64,000 bases of DNA from Nitrospirales bacterium (GCA_031315865.1 JALDRJ010000002.1:827147-891146), one strand, 5' to 3'; positions 45,262 through 56,065 are shown, counted from the stretch's first letter. Notes: a model not told the origin generated them from the letters alone. A program made the numbers and translations.

Positions 45262-45291
45262 TTGCCAGATGAGAAAATGCTTTTCTATAAT
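45262..45291 (+). promoter_or_regulatory. Promoter of the FmdB gene
   Basis: TTGCCA (45262-45267) and a perfect TATAAT (45286-45291), 18 bases apart. Transcription would begin near 45298, giving a leader of about 26 bases that contains AAGGAG. Confidence 0.65.
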
Positions 45292-45323
45292 ATCATGATC
45301 GGTTGGATTAAGGAGAATAGCGC

Positions 45324-45551
45324 ATGCCAATTTTTTCGTACATCTGCCAGGAATGTTCCCATCATTTTGATCAGATTGTCCAGGGATCAACGATCCCTCA
45401 ATGCCCTCAGTGCCAGGCTACAACCCTGGAGAAACAATTGTCAGCCTTTGCGGTTGGCGGGAATGACGAAGGAACCGTCATGGGGGGCGGACCCGGCGCC
45501 TGTGGTTCTTGCGGTGACCCGCGAGGTCCCGGAGCTTGCTCGCTGAACTAA
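45324..45551 (+). CDS. FmdB-family zinc-ribbon protein
   Basis: A 75-residue protein of the FmdB regulatory-protein family. MPIFSYICQECSHHFD with the second knuckle CPQCQATTLEK binds one zinc; the C-terminal tail is glycine-rich with three Cys (GACGSCGDPRGPGACS). AAGGAG lies before the ATG and a strong promoter just upstream. The founding member was linked to transcription of formamidase or formylmethanofuran dehydrogenase genes, but the general role is unknown; no such genes are nearby. Confidence 0.88.
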   Translation: MPIFSYICQECSHHFDQIVQGSTIPQCPQCQATTLEKQLSAFAVGGNDEGTVMGGGPGACGSCGDPRGPGACSLN

Positions 45552-45802
45552 GAAGCCCTCGTTTGTCGCGCTTCTATTCACTCTTGTCCGGGAATCATAT
45601 GCCCGAGTCCATGGAGGAGAAGGAACGCCATCTTATTCGAAAGGAGCCGCCTCGATCGTCCTCTTTAAATTGGGCGTCACGCCCAGTCACATAGGCCAAT
45701 GAAGTGGCGAAGGGGAAAGCGGGCTTCTACTCCTTGAGGACGGAAGAATCGTCAGAGAAGAGTTTTGTATTGAACTGGCGACAGCTCTGGATTCCTCAGC
45801 CT

Positions 45803-46258
45803 TCATCCAGACATTGCCGCCAAGTGTTCGTTCCCGTTTAGCCCGTCTTCATTGGGATCTATCCAGGATTTCTTCGGAAATCCTAACGAGTCCGCCCCCT
45901 CTCCATAGTAGAGCGCATGCGCCTTAAGAAGATACGTGATCGGGCCGATCGTTCCGTCGGTTTCCAGCACTTTTATCTGTGGATCGCGTAACTCCGGCAA
46001 GGACGGATGACGACCAGGCAAGATGCTCAGCACTCGATGGATGGTGATATGCGTACGCTGTTCGCCGGTTAGGTCACGATACATGACCACCATCATCCCA
46101 TTCGGCAACAGCTTGCTCTCCTCCGGAAGATCGACTTCAAATTCCTTGGGATCAGGAAAATCCAGGCAGGCCAGAGAGACAAGCGGGACGATCGTCAGGA
46201 GGGAAACTATGCCCAAACATATAACGGACCTTTTGGAAATAGGAAGGAAGCCTTTCAC
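45803..46258 (-). CDS. Hypothetical exported protein
   Basis: A 151-residue protein starting at GTG with GGAGG six bases upstream. The signal (residues 1-31) ends near VSLAC, so it might be a lipoprotein with Cys31. The mature sequence, FPDPKEFEVDLPEESKLL, continues as a beta-rich region and ends with a calcium-loop-like DPNEDGLNGNEHL. No family recognised. Isolated gene, convergent with FmdB. Confidence 0.6.
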   Translation of the reverse strand: MKGFLPISKRSVICLGIVSLLTIVPLVSLACLDFPDPKEFEVDLPEESKLLPNGMMVVMYRDLTGEQRTHITIHRVLSILPGRHPSLPELRDPQIKVLETDGTIGPITYLLKAHALYYGEGADSLGFPKKSWIDPNEDGLNGNEHLAAMSG

Positions 46259-46493
46259 GAGGCACCTCCTCTGCTAAAGGGTGGTCCTATCTTTTACGCC
46301 TACTCTTCTTTTCGGTTCATGAGCGAAGAAACTTTAGAGACGTGTACTATCAATGGGGAATTTCAAGAAACGGATAAGGGCAAAGCTCAGGATTGGAGGA
46401 TTCGATACGGACGCTCAAGGTGTACCCCTGAGCCTGGAAACCATGAATAAGGGCGATATTGTGAGGAGGAAAGACCAGAAGAAAGAAGAAGGG

Positions 46494-46832
46494 CTATTCG
46501 GAACTGCCAAGCATGTCGTCGACTAACGGACGATTGATATCTTCGCACCCTGGACAAATCGTATCGAAGAGCGCTTCATGGTCTTCGACGTAGTTTTTCC
46601 CATCAACCAAATTCTCTTCATGAACTGAATCAAAGCAGGTCGGACACAACATCATGAGCCCACGCATGACTCTCACGGTTTTTCGTCCAACGCTACCAGC
46701 CATTTCAACCGGCCTTTCGTATCTTCTTCTTGCTCGCAGCCTGAATTTCGCGGGAGGCTTCTTCGGCGTGTCCGCTATTTCCCTGTTCCCGAATAACGTT
46801 TCAATCGGTACATACGGAGAATTCAGGACCAC
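46494..46832 (-). CDS. Small zinc-ribbon-like hypothetical protein
   Basis: A 112-residue protein opening at GTG. Its first 55 residues are basic and probably disordered (RLRARRRYERPVEMAG), then one treble-clef-like pair: MLCPTCFDSVHEENL and ICPGCEDINRP, i.e. CxxC-x(~30)-CxxC. Its start overlaps the end of the 64-residue gene upstream by ten bases, so the two are coupled. The start codon is not certain because there is no clear ribosome site. Zinc binding is inferred from the Cys pattern. Confidence 0.55.
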   Translation of the reverse strand: MVLNSPYVPIETLFGNREIADTPKKPPAKFRLRARRRYERPVEMAGSVGRKTVRVMRGLMMLCPTCFDSVHEENLVDGKNYVEDHEALFDTICPGCEDINRPLVDDMLGSSE

Positions 46833-47017
46833 CCACGCCGTTGAGCTAACAAAAAATCTTCTTGTTCGAGGTCAATTCCGCAATCCGGACATTCGTAGGG
46901 CTCGTCAGGAGGTGGAACGAACAACTCCTTTTCCTGGACCCTTCCCTGACAGACATGGTAAAAATGTCCACCAGATTTTTCTTCATCCAAGATGTCGTTT
47001 TCGTATTTCAGGATCAT
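46823..47017 (-). CDS. Small hypothetical protein with one CxxC knuckle
   Basis: A 64-residue protein: MILKYENDILDEEKSGGHFY, then a CQGR and the knuckle YECPDCGIDLEQEDF. A His and a Cys (HVCQGR) upstream of the CPDC pair could complete a zinc site. AGGA lies ten bases before the ATG. It overlaps the next small Cys-rich gene by ten bases. Divergent from the sugar dehydrogenase gene. Family not recognised. Confidence 0.55.
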   Translation of the reverse strand: MILKYENDILDEEKSGGHFYHVCQGRVQEKELFVPPPDEPYECPDCGIDLEQEDFLLAQRRGWS

Positions 47018-47039
47018 GGGCTTCTGGTCCTAATGGTCT

Positions 47040-47066
47040 TTGACAGTAATGCCTACTTTTTATAAC
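47040..47066 (+). promoter_or_regulatory. Promoter of the sugar dehydrogenase gene
   Basis: TTGACA (47040-47045) and TATAAC (47061-47066), 15 bases apart, which is short for sigma-70; shifting the -35 by one base gives 16. Predicted leader about 30 bases before the ATG at 47105. Confidence 0.5.
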
Positions 47067-47104
47067 AAGGAAAACTTTCGGTACGCAATCCTGGGATTTT
47101 CCAC

Positions 47105-48283
47105 ATGAAACGCCTTGGTCTACACACTCCAAAACCTCTGAAAATCCTGGTTTTCCTGCTGCTTGCTCAACCATTCTTGGGAACACAAGCGTTCGGACTT
47201 TCCGTGCCACCCAACGTCTCGAATGCGTTTCTTGAGCTCACGCCGGTGACCAAGGGCATTTTACAGAAGCCAATTTTCTTGACCTTTGCTGATGCGAGCG
47301 GACAATTATACGTGGTCGAGCAGAAGGGAACCATCCGCATCCTGAAAGATGGAAGACTCTTATCGGAACCTTTTCTGAATATTTCTTCGATGGTGGCCAC
47401 TGGTGGAGAACAAGGCTTGCTGGGATTAGCCTTTCACCCGAAATATGAACAAAATGGGAGATTGTTCATCAACTACAGCCGCAAACAGGATGGGGCCACC
47501 ATCATCGCCGAGTATCAACGCTCAACGAACCCACTTCTCGCGAAGCCGGAAGGAAGAATTTTACTGGTAATCCCTCAACCCTACAGCAATCATAACGGTG
47601 GCATGTTGGCCTTCGGCCCCGATGGTTTTCTGTATACCGGCATGGGTGATGGCGGCGCCGGCGGTGATCCTGAGAATCGAGGGCAGAACACCGAAGAGTT
47701 ACTCGGGAAGTTTCTTCGAATAGATGTTGACCATGGGGATCCGTACGGAATTCCCTCAGACAATCCATTCGTGAAAAAGGGAGGAAAACCTGAAATCTTC
47801 GCATCAGGCTTTCGTAACCCCTGGCGATTCTCCTTCGATCGAGAAACCGGAGAACTCTGGGCCGGAGACGTCGGGCAAAAATCGTGGGAAGAGATTACCA
47901 TCGTCAAACGAGGGCAGAATCACGGCTGGCGACTGATGGAAGGAACGCATTGCTTTATGCCTAAAAAAAATTGCCAAAACAATTCCCGTCTCACCCTCCC
48001 TGTTTTGGAATACAAAAATGGGAATGGACGCTGCGCAGTCACGGGGGGCTATGTATACCGAGGTCAGCAGATGCCTCAATTGCGGGGAACCTACGTGTTC
48101 GCGGATTTTTGCAGTGGTGAAATTTTTGGTTACCTGAAGGGGTCATACCGGGTGCTACTTGACACCGATCTACAAATTTCATCGTTTGGCGAAGATCGTT
48201 CCGGCGAGCTGTATGTGCTCGATCATGGCGGGTCAGTACACAAACTGACATCTCTCACGACATCAGGTAGGCTTCAGCAGTGA
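47105..48283 (+). CDS. PQQ-dependent (soluble) aldose sugar dehydrogenase family protein
   Basis: A 392-residue secreted six-bladed propeller of the glucose/sorbosone dehydrogenase family (YliI/Asd type). A signal covers residues 1-32. Conserved blocks: [34 protein letters not shown], the catalytic-His region [34 protein letters not shown] (given in two parts: [14 protein letters not shown], then [14 protein letters not shown]), [15 protein letters not shown] and [11 protein letters not shown]. It would oxidise aldoses in the periplasm with PQQ and calcium. No PQQ biosynthesis gene is in the window. Its 3' end overlaps the convergent mreB by 21 bases. Confidence 0.88.
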   Translation: MKRLGLHTPKPLKILVFLLLAQPFLGTQAFGLSVPPNVSNAFLELTPVTKGILQKPIFLTFADASGQLYVVEQKGTIRILKDGRLLSEPFLNISSMVATGGEQGLLGLAFHPKYEQNGRLFINYSRKQDGATIIAEYQRSTNPLLAKPEGRILLVIPQPYSNHNGGMLAFGPDGFLYTGMGDGGAGGDPENRGQNTEELLGKFLRIDVDHGDPYGIPSDNPFVKKGGKPEIFASGFRNPWRFSFDRETGELWAGDVGQKSWEEITIVKRGQNHGWRLMEGTHCFMPKKNCQNNSRLTLPVLEYKNGNGRCAVTGGYVYRGQQMPQLRGTYVFADFCSGEIFGYLKGSYRVLLDTDLQISSFGEDRSGELYVLDHGGSVHKLTSLTTSGRLQQ

Positions 48284-49300
48284 GACTTTTTTGAAGAGGT
48301 CTCCTTCATCTAAGACTTTTCCGACACCGAGGACCACAGAAGTCAATGGATCTTCCACCGTGATGATCGGAAGGTTCGTTTCCTCCTGAAAACGCGTCGC
48401 CAAACCCGGCAGCATCGACCCGCCTCCGGTGATCACCACACCGCGATCAATGATATCCCCTGCCAATTCCGGCGGCGTATTCTCTAACGAGGTTCGAAGC
48501 GCATTGACGATCGCATGAATCGGCTCTTCTAACGCCTCACGAATTTCCGCATCGTTAACCACCACGGTACGAGGGATTCCTGAAATCATGTCCCGCCCCT
48601 TGACCATCATCGTTTTTTGTTGTTCGAGGGGATACGCAGACCCCACTTCCATCTTGATTTTTTCCGCCATATGCTCCCCGATGAGCAAATTATACCGACG
48701 CTTGATATAGCTCATGATCGCATCATCCATCTGATCGCCAGCCACTTTCACGGATTCGCTACAGACGATGCCACCCAACGAGATGACGGCGATATCAGTC
48801 GTCCCCCCGCCAATATCGACGACCATATTGCCTGATGGCTCCGTAATCGGAAGTCCAGCTCCGATCGCAGCGGCGACAGGCTCTTCGATCAAGTAGACTT
48901 CCCGGGCTCCGGCATGAGTGGCCGATTCACGCACCGCTCGTTGTTCCACTTCCGTAATGCGCGAGGGAACTCCAATGATACATCGAGGGCGGACGAACGA
49001 ATTTCGGTTATGCGCTTTCGTGATAAAATAGTGAAGCATTCGCTCTGTCATCGCAAAGTCAGCAATAACCCCCTCTTTAATGGGACGGATCGCAACGATA
49101 TTGCCTGGCGTCCGACCCACCATTTTCTTGGCTTCGGCTCCAACAGCCAACACGGAGTTGCTCTGTTTCTCGATGGCCACGACAGACGGCTCACTGAGCA
49201 TGATGCCCTTCCCCCGTACATAGACCAAGGAAGTCGCGGTCCCTAAATCAATGGCCAGATCGCTCGAAAACCAACCGAGAAAGTCTCCTGCTAGTCCCAC
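48263..49300 (-). CDS. mreB: Rod-shape-determining protein MreB
   Basis: A 345-residue actin homologue that forms filaments under the inner membrane and guides cell-wall synthesis. Phosphate-1 [18 protein letters not shown], the phosphate-2 region [21 protein letters not shown] and adenosine motif [15 protein letters not shown] are intact. The N-terminal amphipathic segment [14 protein letters not shown] is the likely membrane anchor. The start is GTG with a strong AAGGAGAT upstream. No mreC or mreD follows in the window; an M23 peptidase is divergently transcribed. Confidence 0.96.
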   Translation of the reverse strand: MGLAGDFLGWFSSDLAIDLGTATSLVYVRGKGIMLSEPSVVAIEKQSNSVLAVGAEAKKMVGRTPGNIVAIRPIKEGVIADFAMTERMLHYFITKAHNRNSFVRPRCIIGVPSRITEVEQRAVRESATHAGAREVYLIEEPVAAAIGAGLPITEPSGNMVVDIGGGTTDIAVISLGGIVCSESVKVAGDQMDDAIMSYIKRRYNLLIGEHMAEKIKMEVGSAYPLEQQKTMMVKGRDMISGIPRTVVVNDAEIREALEEPIHAIVNALRTSLENTPPELAGDIIDRGVVITGGGSMLPGLATRFQEETNLPIITVEDPLTSVVLGVGKVLDEGDLFKKVSLLKPT

Positions 49301-49907
49301 GGCATCTCCTTCCTGAGAATGTCAAACGACTGCGTACGATACTCGCAGTTGCTTCTTTAATCTGAATGTCTCTCACCTGAGGCAATATACATCCTTCACT
49401 ATTCATCATCGGTAGGAAATAAAAAATAATGAAGAAGAATAGAGATAAAAGCACGCGTACGACGAGAAATAGAGCAGATCAGCTCATCCACCTGTGTCTA
49501 GTAACGGTCACTCGTCCATGAAGTTGGCGAGACAATGACTTGGATTGATGCTCTCTATTCTATGATGGTCTCGTCGGTGAGTCCAGTTCGAACATGACTA
49601 TGAGCGGGCACAGGCTATGCGATCACTTCTCGAGTGTCAAGAGGACAATAGACAAAATCGCGTTGAAGCCCACAGCATCTGTCATACTCAGGAGAATTTC
49701 TCATGAGCAACTTGCTCTCTTCCCTTCATATGGTATAAGTGTAAGGAAAGACGATACGTGCCGTTCCACTCAATTTCCAACGTTTTGGGATCTGCCCCGG
49801 CGCATGGTATTCTTAGATAAGACATGGCAATGGCCCTTAGTTTCGCGATAGATCTTCACGTCCTCCTTCCAACATATTCATAACAACACAGGAATTACTG
49901 GTTTCGC
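49301..49907. other. Divergent intergenic region between mreB and the M23 peptidase gene
   Basis: About 600 bases with no gene that I can support. Frames seen here have no ribosome site or family look. An AAGGAGG on the minus strand near 49862-49868 is not followed by a well-spaced start. It must contain promoters in both directions, but I see no clear pair of hexamers. Confidence 0.4.
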
Positions 49908-51347
49908 GTGTCGAAAAAAATTCTCGTTATCCTCGCCGCCCTCGTCCTTATGACGACCTACGTGGTCGTTGTCGGCCTGACACGTTGGGGGGATGTGACC
50001 CCGCCCGAAATCGTCATCACGACACCGTTCGACGAGGTCGGCCCCACAACGCCCCTTTCCCTGCGCATCACGGACCCCGGCACGGGATTGCGCTCGATTT
50101 CGGTTCAGATCGTCCATAATCTCAAAACGTACGTCATTACCGAACAGGCCTTCGCATCCCAAGGTCTTCTATCAGCCGAAGGGGGCACCCGCCACGAGTT
50201 TGAGTTAACGGTCACTCCTTATGAAGAAGAGACAATCCCGCGGAAACCAGGGGAAGCCAAACTGATCATCACGGCCCGCGATCATTCGTGGCGGAATCTA
50301 CTCGAAGGCAACAGAAAACGTGTCACCCATGAATTTACCCCCAAATTCACTCCCCCGCGTCTGGAACTCCTTTCTTCGCCCGCCTCGATCACTCAAGGTG
50401 GTTCTGGCATCGTTCTCTATCGCGTCTCTCCGGATGCCGTGATCCATGGGGTCAAAATCAATTCGGCCTTTTTCCCCGGCTATCTCATGCCTGAAGATGA
50501 CGGCATGTTTGCGTTGATCGCCGTCCCGTATAATGCGCGCGCCAATACCCCCATTCACCTGACTGCCAGTGATTCCGTCGGCAACAGCGCCATCCTGGAC
50601 GTCGACCTGCACGTCAGGAAGAAGAGCTGGAGAACCCGGCGTATCGGAATTTCCGACCGCTTCATTCAGAAAACCGTTCTCCCGATTATTGCGCAAACTC
50701 CGGAAATTTCGGAGCAGGAGTCGAATCTCGACAATTTCGTCACGGTCAATAACCAATTACGGAAATCGAACAATCAAACCATTCGAGAATTCTCGAAGCA
50801 GACGGCAGAGCGTTTTCTATGGGATAAAGCATTCCAACAACTTCCTGGCTCCCAAGTGGAAGCCGCCTTTGCCGACCATCGCAATTACGTGTACAAGAAC
50901 AAAATCGTCGACACCCAGGATCATTTAGGGTTCGATCTTGCGGTCACCAAACACTATCCGATTCAAGCTTCGAACGCCGGCATCGTACTCTTTGCCGGGT
51001 ACCTGGGCATCTACGGCAACACGGTGATCATCGACCATGGCTATGGCTTGCAATCGCTCTACGCTCATCTGTCTTCCTTCTCTGTTCAAACGGGTCAATC
51101 GGTCGAATTAGGACAGGAGATCGGGCGTTCCGGAACAACTGGCTTAGCGGCCGGAGATCATCTACATTTTAGCTTGGTTCTCCACGGAGAACAGGTGAAC
51201 CCAACCGAATGGTGGGACGCCAATTGGGTGCAAACCCGTATCCGTAACAAACTTCATCTCCCGAAATTACAAATGGAAAATCCGGACACTGAGCCAGCAG
51301 AAGAAGAGGAGTCTCTCGGACCTGTACCGCCAGCCATCCTCCCCTAA
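49908..51347 (+). CDS. M23-family (LytM) peptidoglycan peptidase
   Basis: A 479-residue envelope protein with an N-terminal membrane helix (residues 3-22) and a beta-sandwich middle region (about 30-230). The LytM domain is at 330-450: zinc ligands His339 and Asp343 (DHLGFDLA), then His418-Leu-His420 (GDHLHFSL), and the conserved AGYLGIYGNTVIIDHG and YAHL. The active site is complete, so it may be a true endopeptidase and not just an amidase activator. It starts at GTG. Divergent from mreB, which fits a role in cell-wall growth. Confidence 0.88.
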   Translation: MSKKILVILAALVLMTTYVVVVGLTRWGDVTPPEIVITTPFDEVGPTTPLSLRITDPGTGLRSISVQIVHNLKTYVITEQAFASQGLLSAEGGTRHEFELTVTPYEEETIPRKPGEAKLIITARDHSWRNLLEGNRKRVTHEFTPKFTPPRLELLSSPASITQGGSGIVLYRVSPDAVIHGVKINSAFFPGYLMPEDDGMFALIAVPYNARANTPIHLTASDSVGNSAILDVDLHVRKKSWRTRRIGISDRFIQKTVLPIIAQTPEISEQESNLDNFVTVNNQLRKSNNQTIREFSKQTAERFLWDKAFQQLPGSQVEAAFADHRNYVYKNKIVDTQDHLGFDLAVTKHYPIQASNAGIVLFAGYLGIYGNTVIIDHGYGLQSLYAHLSSFSVQTGQSVELGQEIGRSGTTGLAAGDHLHFSLVLHGEQVNPTEWWDANWVQTRIRNKLHLPKLQMENPDTEPAEEEESLGPVPPAILP

Positions 51348-51477
51348 TGCCACTCTCCGTACCAGATAACGCAACCCATGTCAGAGGCGCTTAAGGAACG
51401 ACTCGTTCTGCTCACATTTTTCATGATCACCGGGACCGCCGACGGCGGCGTTCGCCCCGGCGGCTAATCCGGAATCC

Positions 51478-53901
51478 ATGTCAAAAACAAAATACAAGAA
51501 ATCCAAAGCGATCACTCGAGGACAAGAAACGATCACATCCGTTCCATTGGATCAAACGACCCGTCAGCGGTACCTGAACTACGCCCTCTCGGTCATCACG
51601 TCGCGAGCCCTGCCGGATGTTCGCGATGGGTTGAAGCCGGTCCAACGACGGATTTTGTTCTCGATGTACCATAATCATCGGTTAACCCCGGACCGCCCGC
51701 CGATCAAGAGCGCGAAGGTCGTGGGGTCCGTCATCGGAGAATGGCATCCACATGGGGATTCGGCGGTCTATGACGCGATGGCCCGCATGGCCCAACCCTG
51801 GTCGTTACGTCTGCCATTAGTCGATGGACACGGGAACTTCGGAAGCCTGGATGGTGATCCTCCGGCGGCCTATCGCTACACTGAAGCCAGACTCGCGCCT
51901 GCTGCATTGGATCTTCTCTCCGAACTGAACAAGGACACCGTCGATGTCCAACCCAATTATGATGGAAAGGGAGAAGAACCTCTCGTCCTTCCATCACGCT
52001 TCCCGAATCTGCTGGTGAATGGGTCTACCGGCATCGCGGTCGGCATGGCGACCAACATTCCCCCGCATAATCTCGGAGAAGTCATCGACGCGGCCACCGC
52101 ACTCATCAATGATCGGGCTTGTTCGATTTCCGATCTCATGAAACATGTCAAAGGCCCGGACTTTCCGACGGGAGCAGAAATTCTCAACAGCCGGTCAGAG
52201 ATTCGCCATGTTTACGAGAACGGGCAGGGATCCATTCGACTTCGTGGCGAGTATCAGGTCGAGCAGCGCGCTCAGGGCCGTGCCGAGATCGTCATAACCT
52301 CAATTCCGTTTGCTGTCGACAAATCGACGATCGTGGAACGTGTTGGCGAACTCATCGCCGCTAGAAAAATCCCACAACTGCTGGATGTTCGGGACGAATC
52401 CACCACTGACGTTCGCATCGTGCTGGAGGTCCAAAAAGGCGCTGATCCAGATATCGCGATGGCCTATCTGTTCAAGAATACGCCTCTCCAGAATAATTTT
52501 TCCGTGAATTTGACGTGCCTGGTCCCTCTGCCGGGCAGCACGGGTTCCCGTCCTGATTGCCTCAACCTCAAACAGATTTTGGAGCTATTCATCGATTTTC
52601 GGTTCGCAACCGTGAAACGGCGGTATGAGTATGACTTGCGTGTCCTGGAACGGCGAATTCATATCCTCGACGGGTTCAAGATTATCTTCGATGCCCTCGA
52701 CCAAATCCTCAAGCTGATCAGGCAAAGCGACGGGAAGGCAGATTCCGCGCAAAAACTCCAGCAGCGTTTTGACCTTGATGCGATCCAAACAGACGCCATC
52801 CTTGAAACAGCGATTTATAAATTGTCCCGCACTGAGATCAAGAAAATGCTGGACGAACTGAATGACAAAAAACAACAAGCCAAAGAGATCAAAGCTTTGC
52901 TTGGCTCGACCCCACGACTCTGGACGGTCGTCAAACAGGAACTGGCCGAGGTCTCCAAAACCTACGCCGATAAACGGCGGACCAAAATCGGCAGACGGCA
53001 AACGGAAGAAGTCCAGTTCGACCCGGAAGCGTACATGGTGAAAGAAGACGCGATTCTCACCGTCTCGATCGACGGATGGATCAGACGGGTGGGGCTCATC
53101 AAAGACCTGTCCAAAGCCCGGCTCCGGGAAGGCGATCGCTTGGTGGCGGCTCTGGGCGGCAGCACCGTCGACAACGTGATCTTTTTCTCAAACTACGGCA
53201 GCGCCTACACGATACGCATCGGAGACATCCCTCCCGCCAGGAGCGGCTATGGGGATCCCGCGCAAAAATTATTTAAATTCAAGGACGGAGAACGGCTGAT
53301 CGCGGCATACAGTCTAGATCCTCGTATGCGGCATGCTGAGCCTGAACGATCACAAAGGACCAAGACCAAATCCCTTCCGCTGTTTGATTCGCAGGCACAA
53401 GAAGGAGCCGCTCTCATTGGGCAAGCTATGGCCGTAAGCTCAACCGGAATGGGGATTCGCTTTGAATTGGGCGCCTTTCAAGAACCTTCGACAAGATTGG
53501 GCCGGAAGTTCATGAAAGTAAAAGATGGCGAAGAAGTGGTGAACATAGGATTTCTCCGAGGTTCCCTGAAATCGGCCCTCGTCGCGGTGGCGTCCCAACG
53601 CGGCCGCATGCTGCTCTGCCCTGCCGAGGACGTGAACCTGCTTTCAGGACCTGGCCGAGGCGTAACCGTGATCAAACTCGATCCACAGGACCGCTTGATC
53701 GCCTTTCGCCTATTGGAAGAGAAAAACGATCAAATGCAGTTGCTGAAACAGGATGGCTCGAAGCTTCCGGTCACGGCAAAAAAATATCAAACCGTCAGCC
53801 GCGGAGGAAAAGGCCATCCGCTCATTCGACGAGGCAGCTTCACAGGGGATGTCCTTCCGGACGTCACGCTCCCGGAATTTCCAACGGAATCCGACGACTA
53901 A
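51478..53901 (+). CDS. parC: DNA topoisomerase IV subunit A
   Basis: An 807-residue type IIA topoisomerase subunit that cuts and rejoins DNA. The active-site tyrosine is Tyr134 in [10 protein letters not shown]. The quinolone region reads [15 protein letters not shown] with Ser95 and Asp99, the sensitive form. The C-terminal part (about 500-790) contains degenerate beta-pinwheel blades ([20 protein letters not shown]) and no clear GyrA box (QRRGGKG); RGGKGHP near the end is a partial match. The parE-like gene follows by 53 bases, so topoisomerase IV is likely; a GyrA role cannot be fully excluded. Confidence 0.88.
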   Translation: MSKTKYKKSKAITRGQETITSVPLDQTTRQRYLNYALSVITSRALPDVRDGLKPVQRRILFSMYHNHRLTPDRPPIKSAKVVGSVIGEWHPHGDSAVYDAMARMAQPWSLRLPLVDGHGNFGSLDGDPPAAYRYTEARLAPAALDLLSELNKDTVDVQPNYDGKGEEPLVLPSRFPNLLVNGSTGIAVGMATNIPPHNLGEVIDAATALINDRACSISDLMKHVKGPDFPTGAEILNSRSEIRHVYENGQGSIRLRGEYQVEQRAQGRAEIVITSIPFAVDKSTIVERVGELIAARKIPQLLDVRDESTTDVRIVLEVQKGADPDIAMAYLFKNTPLQNNFSVNLTCLVPLPGSTGSRPDCLNLKQILELFIDFRFATVKRRYEYDLRVLERRIHILDGFKIIFDALDQILKLIRQSDGKADSAQKLQQRFDLDAIQTDAILETAIYKLSRTEIKKMLDELNDKKQQAKEIKALLGSTPRLWTVVKQELAEVSKTYADKRRTKIGRRQTEEVQFDPEAYMVKEDAILTVSIDGWIRRVGLIKDLSKARLREGDRLVAALGGSTVDNVIFFSNYGSAYTIRIGDIPPARSGYGDPAQKLFKFKDGERLIAAYSLDPRMRHAEPERSQRTKTKSLPLFDSQAQEGAALIGQAMAVSSTGMGIRFELGAFQEPSTRLGRKFMKVKDGEEVVNIGFLRGSLKSALVAVASQRGRMLLCPAEDVNLLSGPGRGVTVIKLDPQDRLIAFRLLEEKNDQMQLLKQDGSKLPVTAKKYQTVSRGGKGHPLIRRGSFTGDVLPDVTLPEFPTESDD

Positions 53902-53954
53902 AATGACTGGCCCAAAGATGTTTCTCAGATCACTTTCATGTCAAGAGTATAGCC

Positions 53955-55889
53955 ATGGCTAAAAAATACGATGCGAGCGATATCGTGGTCCTCGAAGGCA
54001 TTGAACCGGTCCGACGCAGACCTGCGATGTATATCGGAGGCACGGACAAAACAGGGTTGCACCATCTCGTGTGGGAAATTCTGGACAATGCCATTGACGA
54101 AGTGATCAATGGTCATGCCACCACCATCGTCGTGGACCTCGACAAAACCCCAAATGGCATCCAAATCACGGATAACGGACGCGGCATTCCTGTCGAAAAA
54201 CATCCCAAGTTCAAAAAGTCCGCCCTGGAAATCATCATGACGACCCTGCATGCCGGCGGCAAGTTCGAAACAGGCAGCTACATTCATTCAGGCGGGCTTC
54301 ATGGCGTTGGTGCCTCTGTCGTGAACGCGCTCTCCCGGCATCTGGAAGTCAAAGTCAAACGCGATGGGTATGAATGGACGCAGACCTACCAGGCCGGCGC
54401 GGCTCAAGGCCCCGTCAAACGCCTGGAGAAAGCCCGCGGCACGGGCACATCGGTCTATTTCAAACCCGATCCATCCATATTCGGAAAGACCACGCTGTTT
54501 GACCCGGTCTTATTGCGGGATACGTTGGAAGCCAAAGCCTACCTGCATAAAGGCCTCAAACTGACCTTTAAAGACGGGACTTCAGGAAAGACGCACCACT
54601 TCGTTCACGAACAAGGCATTCAGGAATACCTGGTCAAGCTCGTGACCGACCGCGGCCGCAAACCCACGGCTGACTTCGTATTTTATCTCGATCGCAAGCT
54701 GAAGAACACAGGAGACCAGACGGGAAACGGCTTTGGAATGGAAGTGGCCCTTCAATGGACGGACGAGCCAGCCGAATTCATCCGCAGTTACGTGAACGGC
54801 GTCCAAACCCCCAACGGCGGCACGCATGAAATCGGACTCCGTGGCGGCATCGTCAAGGCGGTGAGAAATTATATTGAAACCCACAATCTCACACCCAAAG
54901 GAGTCAGCCTCCAGGCCGAGGACATCCGTGAAGGGCTGGCTGTCGTATTAAGCGTGCTGACCTTGAATCCGCAGTTTCAGGGGCAAACCAAAGAACGCCT
55001 CAATAATCCGGAAGTCCAAGGCATGACCGACAATGCGATTCGTCCGGCCCTGGAGACCTTTCTGAATGAAAACCAATCGATCGCTGAATCATTAGTTGGC
55101 CGCATGGTTCTCGCGGCACGAGCCCGTGAGGCCTCACGAGAAGCCTCCAAAGCCGTGATGCGTAAAAGCGCCGTGAGCCACAGGCTGAACCTTCCGGGAA
55201 AGCTGGCGGATTGCCAGAGCACAGACCCGACGATCAGCGAACTCTTCATCGTCGAAGGCGACTCGGCGGGTGGAACCGCAAAGCAGGGGCGAGACCTCAA
55301 AACGCAGGCCATCCTACCCATTCGAGGAAAAGTGTTGAACACCGAAGACCTCACACTCGCCAAAGTCGTCGAAAACAAAGAACTGGCGGATCTCGTCAAA
55401 GCCTTAGGATGCAGTATCGGCAAAGACTTCGACTTGAAAAAACTACGCTATCACAAAATCATCCTGCTCATGGACGCCGACATCGACGGCTATCACATCA
55501 GCACCTTGCTCTTAACATTCTTTTTCCGGCACTTGCCCGAGCTCATCAAACAGGGACACGTCTACATCGGCCAACCACCACTCTATCGCATCGAGATCGG
55601 CAAAGAAGTCCACTGGGCCGGAACGGATGAGGAAAAAGCACGTATCTTGGGCGAAGCCCGAAGCAACGCCAAACCGACGATCAGCCGCTTCAAAGGACTT
55701 GGAGAAATGTTTCCTCAGCAGCTTCGTGAAACCACCCTTCAAACCTCCACACGACGGCTCTTAAAAGTCGAACTACTCGATGAGCTGAACACCGACCGCA
55801 TCTTCCACGACCTCATGGGGAAAAAAACCGAAGCCCGCTACGAATTCCTCATGGCCAACGCCGGTCAAGCCGAGAATTTAGATGTGTAG
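53955..55889 (+). CDS. parE: DNA topoisomerase IV subunit B
   Basis: A 644-residue GHKL ATPase subunit. ATP-site blocks: EILDNAIDEVINGHA, ITDNGRGIPVEKHP, GGLHGVGASVVNALS. The Toprim domain starts at LFIVEGDSAGGTAKQGRD and has MDADIDGYHIS; the ending KGLGEMFPQQLRETT is the family type. The size is that of ParE or short GyrB, without the E. coli GyrB insert. The order parC then parE, nearly abutting, makes an operon for the complete A2B2 enzyme that decatenates chromosomes. Confidence 0.9.
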   Translation: MAKKYDASDIVVLEGIEPVRRRPAMYIGGTDKTGLHHLVWEILDNAIDEVINGHATTIVVDLDKTPNGIQITDNGRGIPVEKHPKFKKSALEIIMTTLHAGGKFETGSYIHSGGLHGVGASVVNALSRHLEVKVKRDGYEWTQTYQAGAAQGPVKRLEKARGTGTSVYFKPDPSIFGKTTLFDPVLLRDTLEAKAYLHKGLKLTFKDGTSGKTHHFVHEQGIQEYLVKLVTDRGRKPTADFVFYLDRKLKNTGDQTGNGFGMEVALQWTDEPAEFIRSYVNGVQTPNGGTHEIGLRGGIVKAVRNYIETHNLTPKGVSLQAEDIREGLAVVLSVLTLNPQFQGQTKERLNNPEVQGMTDNAIRPALETFLNENQSIAESLVGRMVLAARAREASREASKAVMRKSAVSHRLNLPGKLADCQSTDPTISELFIVEGDSAGGTAKQGRDLKTQAILPIRGKVLNTEDLTLAKVVENKELADLVKALGCSIGKDFDLKKLRYHKIILLMDADIDGYHISTLLLTFFFRHLPELIKQGHVYIGQPPLYRIEIGKEVHWAGTDEEKARILGEARSNAKPTISRFKGLGEMFPQQLRETTLQTSTRRLLKVELLDELNTDRIFHDLMGKKTEARYEFLMANAGQAENLDV

Positions 55890-56065
55890 GAAGTGATTGG
55901 CCGCTCCATTCCGTAAGCAACTGGCCATCCTCTAGCTGCCTACTGTTTTGCTCAGAATTCACCCCCCTCCACTTCCTGTTCTTGCGATCAGCGTCCAAGA
56001 TTTGTTGTGTTAAAGCTCGTGACAGCGCAGCCACATGGATGCGACCCTGGATTCCTCGCTTTGAT
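55890..56065. other. Spacer after parE, start of an accessory stretch
   Basis: No gene supported. Leftward frames here have no ribosome site. Right at its end (56066-56084) is a 19-bp sequence that recurs at 57238-57256 on the other side of the toxin-antitoxin pair. Confidence 0.4.

Noticed and set aside
45597-45695. Short frame MPESMEEKERHLIRK and the palindrome TGGGCG-TCA-CGCCCA (45671-45685).
   Set aside because: No ribosome site before the frame; the palindrome is short and has no T-run.
46319-46450. 43-codon frame starting MSEETLETC.
   Set aside because: No ribosome binding site, no family look, and it lies in a spacer between two convergent-type units.
49840-49868. AAGGAGG on the minus strand, followed by GTG AAG ATC.
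   Set aside because: Spacing to the GTG is only two bases and the 29-codon frame looks random; not listed as a gene.
51378-51467. 29-codon frame upstream of parC with a hydrophobic middle.
   Set aside because: No ribosome site before its ATG; the inverted repeat in it (CCGCC-GAC-GGCGG) lacks a T-run, so neither gene nor terminator is supported.
54977-55423. 148-codon minus-strand frame opposite parE.
   Set aside because: Shadow of a highly conserved gene; no start signals.
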